This document shows, in pieces, positions 1-7,513 of a DNA stretch of 39,757 bases. Origin of the DNA: Candidatus Cryptobacteroides faecigallinarum. GTDB lineage: Bacteria; Bacteroidota; Bacteroidia; Bacteroidales; UBA932. The stretch lies in the NCBI GenBank assembly GCA_017695015.1, contig JADIMD010000033.1:1-39757 (forward strand). Direction: 5' to 3'. Positions within the stretch are counted from its first letter, which is position 1. The number at the start of each line of letters is the position of its first letter. The notes below the pieces were generated by a model. It saw only the letters and a program-made list of their open reading frames with translations, was not told the origin of the DNA and made no database searches. The position numbers were made by a program, and so were the translations under genes.

Positions 1-646
1 CTATGGTTCTGACTATTTTTCTCATGGAACTTCTTGGGAAATCCGTCTCTGAATATACAAATTCTTTTAAGGCCGAATGTTTCGGTAACACTATTTCCAT
101 ATAAAGATTATGCATGCAGGTAAGAATTTCAAGTTTACAGCATTTTGACAAATCGATCCTTGCGAGGATGTCATCATATGGTGCTCCCAAGAATGCATAA
201 TTCAGTGATAATTTTTTGAGTTCCCGACTGTTGGAGAAATCTGCAGTCCAGCATGCTTCGGTTTCAAGTTCCAGTTCCCTGATTCCAGGATTTGTCGTTA
301 AGTCAAAGTGCTCAATACTACCCGCTGCGAAATACAGCAGAGACTGGCATCCGCTGATGTCAATGTCCTTGACATTCATATAGGCAAATTGGTTTCCTAT
401 GCTGATACCGATAATATTGTCCTCATCGGAAGATATCGTAATGCCGAATGTCTGTTCTGTTTCCAGACATTCTTGCGGGTATGTATGCCTTATATGCTGT
501 TCATCTCCTTCGGCATGGTGTGTCGTGGTGGAGCCGTCACCCCAGTTGACTGTGCAGTAGCCACCATTGAGCATCAGCCGGAAGTCGGCGATGTTTCCGT
601 ATTCAGGATGTGAATCCGCCCGTACTGTCATTGTTATCTTTCCCAT
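1..646 (-). CDS. Partial (runs off the left edge) leucine-rich-repeat/BspA-like protein, N-terminal part
   Basis: Open frame on the minus strand from CAT at 644-646 to the window edge, absent from the ORF track because it has no stop. Translation begins MGKITMTVRADSHPEYGNIADFRLMLNGGYCTVNWGDGSTTTHHAEGDEQ. It contains an 'xVNWGDGS' motif and LxxLxL-like repeats (LLYFAAGSIEHFDLTTNPGIRELELE). Confidence 0.6.
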   Translation of the reverse strand, partial: MGKITMTVRADSHPEYGNIADFRLMLNGGYCTVNWGDGSTTTHHAEGDEQHIRHTYPQECLETEQTFGITISSDEDNIIGISIGNQFAYMNVKDIDISGCQSLLYFAAGSIEHFDLTTNPGIRELELETEACWTADFSNSRELKKLSLNYAFLGAPYDDILARIDLSKCCKLEILTCMHNLYMEIVLPKHSALKEFVYSETDFPRSSMRKIVRTI

Positions 647-677
647 GATTTTCTGTCTTTTTTGCAAAAAAAAAGCG

Positions 678-740
678 GAGATGTGCCAAAACAAGGCATA
701 GCATAAATTTTTAAACCTGTGCTATGCTATGGCATATCTC
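678..740. repeat. Long imperfect palindrome / hairpin
   Basis: GAGATGTGCCA (678-688) pairs with TGGCATATCTC (730-740), 10/11; inner arms GCATAGCA (696-703) and TGCTATGC (720-727) are perfect. Confidence 0.7.
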
Positions 741-769
741 AGTCCCACCTTTGTGATAACAAAAAATAA

Positions 770-1120
770 ATGACCATGAATTTTAAGAGTGCTTCAAGAA
801 AAATTGAACAGGCAATCAGGAAAGGAGTTGTATTGGAATTGTTCTATAGGATTGATGACGGGAGTAAGTTTTATTTCGTTGCCGCACCGGTTTGTATAAG
901 GGAGAACAATGGACGGCAATATCTGATGGCTTTGGATCATAAAGACTGGGCCATAGCTTTCGATATAGCAAGGATCTCGGCCATGTCCGAGTATTGGGCG
1001 ACTTTCAGTATAGATGCAGAGTTCAATGTGGAACTGTTTGCAGACAAGGTGTTCAGCGAGGGAAATTATCAAGACGGGTATATTTCCATGCAGCCTCCTT
1101 GTCCGGTTGAGGTCAAATGA
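770..1120 (+). CDS. Stand-alone WYL-like domain protein
   Basis: 116 aa; 'IEQAIRKGVVLELFYRIDDGSKFYFVAAPVCIRENNGRQYLMALDHKDWAIAFDIARISAM' matches the general pattern of WYL domains (ieeAi..g..v.i.Y......r.v.P..l....g..YL.a.d.....f.l.ri). No HTH. Confidence 0.55.
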   Translation: MTMNFKSASRKIEQAIRKGVVLELFYRIDDGSKFYFVAAPVCIRENNGRQYLMALDHKDWAIAFDIARISAMSEYWATFSIDAEFNVELFADKVFSEGNYQDGYISMQPPCPVEVK

Positions 1121-1188
1121 AAAAATATTGTTGAGCCATGTTTTGGCATATCATAAGGCGACATTTGCTGAAAATAAATTCATCAGAT

Positions 1189-1464
1189 ATGGAATCATTG
1201 AAGAAAATCTATCCGAATGTGGTTGTGCCCCAACACGGAAGAGGCTATTTCGGCATCGGGATCCATTGTCCGAAAGTGACCAAGAACATAGGGACACTGT
1301 GGCGTACCGCACATATTCTCGGCGCAGATTTCATGTTCATAATAGGGAAACGGTACGAGAATATGAGAACTGACACACGCAAGAGCTGGAGACATGTTCC
1401 TCTTTTCGAGTATCCGGATTATGAGAACGATAAAATGATTTTCTGCGATAGTCCGTTTTGTTAA
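1189..1464 (+). pseudogene. 3'-truncated SpoU/TrmH-family RNA 2'-O-methyltransferase
   Basis: 'GYFGIGIHCPKVTKNIGTLWRTAHILGADFMFIIGKRYENMRTDTRKSWRHVPLFEYPDYE' resembles the N-terminal half of SpoU methylases. The C-terminal knot/SAM-binding motifs are missing and not visible in other frames downstream. The ORF-track start at 1138 lies in a repeat; Met at 1189 is more likely. Confidence 0.6.
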
Positions 1465-1638
1465 TCTTTGCTGAATATCAAGTAGTTGTGGATTTTACTA
1501 TATCCTATAAAACTCACTAAATACCACTAACTGAAACCGTTTGTTTACGCAGACAAAATAGGAAGAATAGCACTTTAAGGAGTGTAAATAGTATCACATA
1601 TTTCTTATTTTTTTCCATATTGGTGTCATAGTTCCCAG

Positions 1639-1676
1639 AATGGACAGTACCCTCATTTAAAAAGGTACTGTCCATT
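1639..1676. repeat. Perfect 13-bp inverted repeat
   Basis: AATGGACAGTACC (1639-1651) and GGTACTGTCCATT (1664-1676) with a 12-nt spacer; no T-tract on either side. Confidence 0.7.
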
Positions 1677-1759
1677 GACAGACATTACAATATTTTGAAG
1701 ATGAATCTTTTAGATGCAGGGCTGATGTCCGGTCCCATATGCCGTGCAGGGCAAAGGAC

Positions 1760-3640
1760 TTACAGTCCCCAGTCTGACAGATTCCTCTGCTGTTTCACTT
1801 CTTCAGGCACGGTAGGGAAGAAACTGAATTCTCCGCCAATCTTCTTTTCGATGTCTGCAACAGAGAAGATCCATTGCGACTTGTCGTTCTCCTCGTAGAC
1901 TTTCTGCCCATTGAATGCCTGTGGGAACCAGAATCCGATAGAGATAAGCTCATCGGCTGAGCATTCTGCAACAGGCTTCCCGGTGTTGCCGGGCCTGGTC
2001 TTCAGGATGACCCTGTATCTTGCCACAGGCATGATGCATGTCTTGGATTTACCGTCTGTAGGCGATCCCCAGCTGCTTGCGTCTATCAGCTCATATTCAT
2101 CGTCCCCGTAGTAGCATCCGGTCACAACATAGGTCGTGTCGGAGCATGTCCATCTGTCTGAAAGAGCATTCTCCACAATTTCCCAAGTGTTCGTGTGCAG
2201 ATAAAGTTCCGGGGAAATGTTGGTCGGATAGAAAGTCTGGATATTGATCTCTGCTCCGTCACCTCCTCTGTCGGCAGACTTGAGCATGTGTCCTTTGGTG
2301 ATGGTTAAATCGGATCCGTCGGCTCTGGTAGGGTAAGAGAAATTCGTAGCTGACCAGTAATACTTCGAGTCCGTCGGCCATCCGCTGATGCCAGAATACC
2401 AGTTATCCCAGTCGTACGGATAAATGATTGACTGCTCTGATTCCGAAAGCTCGGGATCAGGTCTCCACGGGTCAGGAGTAGACCTTGACCAACCTCCTTC
2501 ATAGTAGCAGGAATGGTGGATATGTGCCACCCACATAGGATTATGCCTGCTGACATCGTAGCATGACACATAGTTCCTGACAGTCTGATTTGACCTTACC
2601 GTCGTTGCGTAATGCGTAATGTATTTGTAGTTCTGATTTGGAGTCACTGTTTCCGGAAGCTCAGCCCACGGATAAGTGTTTTCACCGGAGCTCCCTCCAA
2701 AAGAAATCTCACAGTCCGGAGTCTCGCTTGAAGTTTCGAGCCTGATGTCGTCAATCCTTATGTTCTTGGCGCTTGCATTGAACTGTAATGCAAGGGATTG
2801 AGGCAATTCCCCGGTGATTGTGAACACGACTTCGCAGAGTGCCCATTGCTGCGTAGATGACGATCTCCTGTAGTTGACCTGCCTGGTCAGACCGTTTTCA
2901 TCGCTGATATTCAGTACGATGTCCTCGTTCGCGGTGAATGAGCCTTTATTGGTATCCCCGAGCGACCCGAAAGAAAGCTTGAAAGTGCTTGCTCCGGAAG
3001 GTATGACAATGTTCCTGACACCGACATATGCTCCTGGTGCATTGGAATAGAATGCGTTGGCGCCGGATGCCCCTGCATAATCCCTTGACGGATATGTGGT
3101 CCTGCTCTGGAAACTCCATCCGAAATACTCGACATTGGCGGCACCGCTCCCTGTCGCGTTGATGAATCCTGTCCAGGTGTCGATCCACGAATTGTTGGAA
3201 GGAGGTGTGCCACCGTCCAGATTGTCGTAATAGATCAGTTCCTGAGGCATCGGTTCAGGTTCAGGCTCCGGGTCTGTTGAACCGTCGTATATGACCTTGA
3301 CTTCACATACAATCGGTTCTTCCTCAAGGTCTTCAGGGACAGAGATGACTCTAAGCATACTTTCCCCTTCAGGAGCAGCGGTCACTTTGACCGTACTTTT
3401 CCCTGGATATCCTTTTGTCCAGTCGGTCTCAAGCCCTTCTTCAAGTTCAATCTCCCATGCAACATTGGATTGGATGGTTATGGTGTTGGACGACGAGCCA
3501 GGTACGAAATCAATCTGCAGTGGCGTTACCACAAGCATCGGCTTTTGAGGATCGTCCTCAGTGACATCCACCAGTTCGCAGGCGGACATCCATGACAAAA
3601 TTGCCGTCATCAAAAACAGACGGAATGCGAATCTTTTCAT
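1760..3640 (-). CDS. Secreted lipoprotein with BACON-like N-terminal domain and DNA/RNA non-specific endonuclease (NUC1)-like C-terminal domain
   Basis: Lipobox 'SWMSAC'; BACON-type segment 'FVPGSSSNTITIQSNVAWEIE'; C-terminal 'ITKGHMLKSADRGGDGAEINIQTFYPTNISPELYLHTNTWEIVENA...CSDTTYVVTGCYY' resembles the DRGH-type nuclease core. Confidence 0.7.
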   Translation of the reverse strand: MKRFAFRLFLMTAILSWMSACELVDVTEDDPQKPMLVVTPLQIDFVPGSSSNTITIQSNVAWEIELEEGLETDWTKGYPGKSTVKVTAAPEGESMLRVISVPEDLEEEPIVCEVKVIYDGSTDPEPEPEPMPQELIYYDNLDGGTPPSNNSWIDTWTGFINATGSGAANVEYFGWSFQSRTTYPSRDYAGASGANAFYSNAPGAYVGVRNIVIPSGASTFKLSFGSLGDTNKGSFTANEDIVLNISDENGLTRQVNYRRSSSTQQWALCEVVFTITGELPQSLALQFNASAKNIRIDDIRLETSSETPDCEISFGGSSGENTYPWAELPETVTPNQNYKYITHYATTVRSNQTVRNYVSCYDVSRHNPMWVAHIHHSCYYEGGWSRSTPDPWRPDPELSESEQSIIYPYDWDNWYSGISGWPTDSKYYWSATNFSYPTRADGSDLTITKGHMLKSADRGGDGAEINIQTFYPTNISPELYLHTNTWEIVENALSDRWTCSDTTYVVTGCYYGDDEYELIDASSWGSPTDGKSKTCIMPVARYRVILKTRPGNTGKPVAECSADELISIGFWFPQAFNGQKVYEENDKSQWIFSVADIEKKIGGEFSFFPTVPEEVKQQRNLSDWGL

Positions 3641-3767
3641 TGTCTGTCGGTTAGTTTAACTTTATAACTTACAAATATACACTATTTTCCGTATGTTACA
3701 ACAAAATGCAACAATATGTCCGGGGATACCCTCCGTGCGAAAGATTGAAAATAAGCAGGCTTACCTA

Positions 3768-3797
3768 TTGCAGAACGGAAAATTTTTTCTACCTTTG
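3768..3797 (+). promoter_or_regulatory. Bacteroidota-type promoter for tRNA-His
   Basis: TTG at 3768-3770, 19-nt spacer, TACCTTTG at 3790-3797 (TAnnTTTG consensus). Confidence 0.65.
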
Positions 3798-3814
3798 CAT
3801 TCCCAAATAAACAT

Positions 3815-3889
3815 GGTGCCAATAGTTCAGTTGGTTAGAATGTCGGATTGTGGTTCCGAAGGTCGTGGGTTCGAGCCCCACCTGGCACC
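3815..3889 (+). tRNA. tRNA-His (GTG)
   Basis: Cloverleaf read by eye: G-1, acceptor GTGCCAA/CTGGCAC, D stem GTTC/GAAT, anticodon arm TCGGA-TTGTGGT-TCCGA, T arm GTGGG-TTCGAGC-CCCAC, C73. CCA is not encoded. Confidence 0.95.
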
Positions 3890-4012
3890 CTTCAAGGTCC
3901 TGAAGATTTTCTTCGGGACTTTTTTGTTGTGAATAGGAAGGGAATTCAAAATATGGGGTAATGGTGCAAAAAGTGGATCACCAGTAAAAGTATGTGTTTA
4001 GTTCCAAAAATG

Positions 4013-4020
4013 TAACTTTG
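4013..4020 (+). promoter_or_regulatory. Probable -7 element (TAACTTTG) of the sulfatase transcript
   Basis: TAnnTTTG match about 134 nt upstream of the sulfatase start codon; implies a long leader. Confidence 0.5.
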
Positions 4021-4154
4021 CAAAAAAAAAGGGATCACCGGGGAAACCCTGGCTCAGAAGAGCCTGAAAGGCGGCTTGCCAAAGTGATAAGAATTAGGTA
4101 AATTTGCCAAAATGCGGCATAAAGAGCTTGCATTGGATTAAATACACTGAAACT

Positions 4155-5693
4155 ATGAAAACCAAAGCTTTACTCAAAGCTGTCCCTTTGGCTGGGGCGG
4201 CACTGGTGGCTGGATGTTCGGGAGATCAGCCTCAAAAACCGAATGTGATAATCATTTACGCAGATGACATAGGATATGGTGACCTGAGCTGCAATGGCAC
4301 TGCTGCGGTCAGCACTCCAAATGTGGACTCCCTCGCAGAGCACGGTATCCGTTTTACTAATTCGCATACCACATCTTCGGTCAGCACGCCATCCCGTTAC
4401 GGACTTCTGACAGGTCAGTACCCGTGGAGAAAAGAGGGGACAGGTATCGCAACAGGGGATGCAGGGATGATCATCCGTCCCGAGCAATATACCATGGCAG
4501 ACATGTTCAAGGAAGCAGGCTATGCTACCGGGGCTGTCGGCAAATGGCATCTCGGGCTCGGTGATAAAGCCGGAACGCAGGACTGGAACGGCACAGTCAC
4601 CCCAGCCCTTTCCGATATAGGATTCGACTATTCATATATAATGGCAGCGACCGGTGACCGTGTGCCGTGTGTGTTTATCGAGAACGGCAGAGTGGTCAAT
4701 CTCGACCCGTCAGACCCGATACAGGTGAGCTACAAGACTCCATTCGAAGGAGAACCTCTTGCGAAAGACCATCCTGAACTTCTGCGCATCCATCCGTCTC
4801 AGGGGCATGACCAGGCCATAATCAACGGGATTCCGAGGATAGGCTATATGAAAGGGGGCAAGTCCGCCTTATGGAGGGACGAGGACATAGCAGACAGCAT
4901 CACGGTGCATGCTTTGGACTTTATCGCGGAGCACAAGGACGGACCGTTCTTCCTTTATCTCGGGACAAATGACATCCATGTTCCCCGTGTACCGCATGAG
5001 AGGTTCGCAGGCAAGAGTGGACTCGGACCGAGGGGAGATGCGCTCCTTTCCTTCGACGAGACTGTCGGCAAGGTGATGGCGTGCCTGGAGGAATTGGGAA
5101 TAGACGATAATACTGTGGTCATCCTCAGCAGTGACAACGGTCCTGTCGTGGACGACGGATATCACGATCAGGCATGGGAACTTCTTGGAAATCACAGACC
5201 ATGGGCTGATTTCAGAGGCGGAAAGTACAGCGCTTTCGAGGCAGGGACAAGAGTGCCGATGATAGTCCGTTGGGGGGACAGGTTCGAAGGTATCGTGTCA
5301 GACGCACTGTTCTCTCATATCGACTTTTTTGCATCGCTCGCGTCTCTTGCAGGGACTGAAATTCCTGAAGGTGTGGCTCCTGACAGCAGGAATGCCCTTG
5401 ATGTGCTGACCGGAGAAGATCTTACAGGCAGGGATTATGTGATAGAGCAGAATGTCAATTCTACGCTTTCCATAATGGATTCTGAGGGGTGGAAATACAT
5501 TTCTCCATCCGATGCTCCAGCTATCGAATTCTATACGAAGATGGAGCTGGGTAACAGTCCGGACGAACAGCTGTATAATGTCTCGTCGGAGAAATACGAG
5601 AAAGACAACTGCGTAGACGAATTCCCCGAAAAGGCTGCAGAGCTCAAGAAAATGCTGGAGGAAGAGACAGCCAAAGGCGTTGCCGCCAAATAA
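4155..5693 (+). CDS. Serine-type sulfatase (alkaline-phosphatase superfamily) lipoprotein
   Basis: MKTKALLKAVPLAGAALVAGC lipobox; NVIIIYADDIGYGDLSCNG; active-site S-T-P-S-R-YGLLTGQYPWR; KWHLGLG; ILSSDNGP. Start set at Met 4155, after the predicted promoter, rather than 4104. Confidence 0.93.
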   Translation: MKTKALLKAVPLAGAALVAGCSGDQPQKPNVIIIYADDIGYGDLSCNGTAAVSTPNVDSLAEHGIRFTNSHTTSSVSTPSRYGLLTGQYPWRKEGTGIATGDAGMIIRPEQYTMADMFKEAGYATGAVGKWHLGLGDKAGTQDWNGTVTPALSDIGFDYSYIMAATGDRVPCVFIENGRVVNLDPSDPIQVSYKTPFEGEPLAKDHPELLRIHPSQGHDQAIINGIPRIGYMKGGKSALWRDEDIADSITVHALDFIAEHKDGPFFLYLGTNDIHVPRVPHERFAGKSGLGPRGDALLSFDETVGKVMACLEELGIDDNTVVILSSDNGPVVDDGYHDQAWELLGNHRPWADFRGGKYSAFEAGTRVPMIVRWGDRFEGIVSDALFSHIDFFASLASLAGTEIPEGVAPDSRNALDVLTGEDLTGRDYVIEQNVNSTLSIMDSEGWKYISPSDAPAIEFYTKMELGNSPDEQLYNVSSEKYEKDNCVDEFPEKAAELKKMLEEETAKGVAAK

Positions 5694-5696
5694 CAG

Positions 5697-5761
5697 CCGG
5701 GTTACAGCTGTTTGATGAACCGTGCCGGATTGCCTGCCCACAGCTGGTTGTCCGGCACATT
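5697..5761. repeat. Left copy of a 65-bp direct repeat (duplicate of the acyltransferase 3' end)
   Basis: CCGGGTTACAGCTGTTTGATGAACCGTGCCGGATTGCCTGCCCACAGCTGGTTGTCCGGCACATT; matches 8885-8949 at 64/65 positions, offset exactly 3188. Confidence 0.95.
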
Positions 5762-5825
5762 TCTAGTGACCCTAAAAAAGTCGAATTGATAGGCATCACC
5801 GAGGGACCGAAATTGTGAGTATCTT

Positions 5826-6983
5826 TTAGAACAGAGTAGGCTCTGCGACGAATTCCGTTGTGAGCCCGCCGATCTCCTCTCCTTTCAAATAACTCTTGAC
5901 GGAATCCTTGATTGCATTTGAAAGGAATGTAGGAACCGCATTGCCGATTTGAAGATGTTTGTCGCTTCGTTTTCCACAGAATACATAGTCATCTGGGAAT
6001 CCCTGCAAACGAGCGGCCTCACGGGTAGAAAGGGGTCTTGGATCGCGAGGATGGATACAACGAGAAGAAGATGGACAGCCGAAATTTCTTGTGATTGTAG
6101 TACTCGGTTTATTCCACCACAACCTGCAATAACAATTTCCGAATCCGCTGCCGGGTCTTAATTCTTCTGGGATATCTTTGGGAGAGCCGCCATCTGGCAG
6201 CGCCTTCATTATCTCCACCAGATGCTCGTTGTTGTTAGGAACTTCGTGTTCCTGTATTTCATCCGGAGCATTGGCTCTCATCAAAAGCTGATAATCATTT
6301 TCTGGCTCACATTTGTACTTGTTGGCACTTTCACCTGTTTTCATTGAAGGCAAATCACCCAATGCTTCTCCAAGTGTGACATAAGGCTTAAGAGACTTGT
6401 CGGCAGATATTCCACATTCTGGGTCATAATGTGTCGGTTTCGGATATCTAAATGGTCTTGAATCTAAAGTACCTACAAGAATCACGCGTTCCCTGATTTG
6501 GGGAGTACCGTAGTCTGCCGCATTCAGCAGTCTCATCTGCATATGATACCCAACCGATTCAAAAAGGGATGTGATGTTTTTTATCAGGTCTCCGCCTTGC
6601 ATTGATAAAAGCCCCTTGACATTCTCAAAGACAAACAACTTAGGATTAAGTTCGGTTAAGATACGATAGTATTCCTGAAACAATTTACCTCTTGGGTCAT
6701 CAATCGATCTTTTCCCAACAGTAGAATACGCCTGACAAGGAGGACCACCGACAACGATATCGATATCTCCTTTCTTAACACCCAGATCTTTTGCCAGGTC
6801 ATCTATAGAAAAGTCTTTGATGTCCTTATTGTATATCTTGACAGAAGGATGGTTCATGCTATATGCTTGAGCCATAGGTTTAAGAATCTCGTTAGCTGCG
6901 AGAATCTCAAACTCTTCGTCATGAGCAAAACCATAACTGAGACCACCAACGCCAGCAAATAAATCGATTACTTTGTATGACAT
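5826..6983 (-). CDS. DNA (cytosine-5)-methyltransferase, Type II R-M
   Basis: Motif I 'VIDLFAGVGGLSYGF', motif IV 'VVGGPPCQAYSTVGKR', motif VI 'LFVFENVKGL', motif VIII 'AADYGTPQIRERV', C-terminal 'LSTREAARLQGFPDDY...QIGNAVP'. Confidence 0.95.
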   Translation of the reverse strand: MSYKVIDLFAGVGGLSYGFAHDEEFEILAANEILKPMAQAYSMNHPSVKIYNKDIKDFSIDDLAKDLGVKKGDIDIVVGGPPCQAYSTVGKRSIDDPRGKLFQEYYRILTELNPKLFVFENVKGLLSMQGGDLIKNITSLFESVGYHMQMRLLNAADYGTPQIRERVILVGTLDSRPFRYPKPTHYDPECGISADKSLKPYVTLGEALGDLPSMKTGESANKYKCEPENDYQLLMRANAPDEIQEHEVPNNNEHLVEIMKALPDGGSPKDIPEELRPGSGFGNCYCRLWWNKPSTTITRNFGCPSSSRCIHPRDPRPLSTREAARLQGFPDDYVFCGKRSDKHLQIGNAVPTFLSNAIKDSVKSYLKGEEIGGLTTEFVAEPTLF

Positions 6984-7008
6984 ACTAATAGTACAGAAAT
7001 ATCCGTCG

Positions 7009-7039
7009 CAAATATAAACATTTTATAAATTATTCCAAA
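7009..7039 (-). promoter_or_regulatory. Promoter of the methyltransferase gene
   Basis: Minus-strand TTTG, 19-nt spacer, TATATTTG (complement at 7009-7016): matches the -33/-7 Bacteroidota consensus. Confidence 0.65.
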
Positions 7040-7047
7040 ATGGAATA
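7031..7047. promoter_or_regulatory. Candidate controller-protein operator (C-box-like)
   Basis: TATTCCA-AAA-TGGAATA perfect 7-bp inverted repeat between the divergent methyltransferase and XRE genes. Confidence 0.55.
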
Positions 7048-7062
7048 TCAAAAGCGTTTTTT

Positions 7063-7070
7063 TACATTTG
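7063..7070 (+). promoter_or_regulatory. -7 element of the XRE controller gene
   Basis: TACATTTG (TAnnTTTG) ending 4 nt before the GTG start codon at 7075. Confidence 0.55.
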
Positions 7071-7074
7071 CATA

Positions 7075-7296
7075 GTGAAAGCAAGTGAATTACAGAAAGA
7101 AAGGCTGCGCTTAGCCAGGAAATTGTACCAAACCAGAAACGAATTAGGTATTAAACAGTCTGATTTGCAGAAGGAAGGCATAATTTCTCAGAGTCATTTG
7201 TCGAAAATCGAGAATGCGGAAATCAATGTTTCTGCAGTGATGCTCAACATCCTGGCGAAAAGGTACGGCAAGGATATTTCTTCCTTCTTTGAGTAA
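7075..7296 (+). CDS. XRE-family HTH regulator, probable R-M controller (C) protein
   Basis: 73 aa, 'LRLARKLYQTRNELGIKQSDLQKEGIISQSHLSKIENAEINVSAVMLNILAKRYGKDISSFF' = helix-turn-helix; divergent from the methyltransferase and upstream of the HNH nuclease; GTG start. Confidence 0.85.
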   Translation: MKASELQKERLRLARKLYQTRNELGIKQSDLQKEGIISQSHLSKIENAEINVSAVMLNILAKRYGKDISSFFE

Positions 7297-7513
7297 TTTT
7301 AGAAGGGATATTCAGAATTCTTGGCTGATCCACGGCTTTTGTGGGAAAGGGTCTATCCGCATACTGACGCTATTTGTTTAGTATGGGAGCTTATTATCAT
7401 ATGATTGGTTTTGATTGACAGAGCAAAGAGTCTTGGCTTAGCCAAAGGAATCAAAGAAGGATCTGGACTTCTTCAGACTTGCAGAAAAAATAATTGGAAA
7501 ATTTTAACAGGAT

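Noticed and set aside
3693-3932. 79-aa ORF on the plus strand
   Set aside because: It runs through the tRNA-His gene (…IVQLVRMSDCGSEGRGFEPHLAP is translated tRNA); spurious.
5298-5741. 147-aa minus ORF starting MGRQSGTVHQTAVTR, sharing its N-terminus with the 8546-8929 ORF
   Set aside because: The shared peptide is only an out-of-frame translation of the 65-bp direct repeat; the rest is antisense to the sulfatase. The repeat itself is real and reported.
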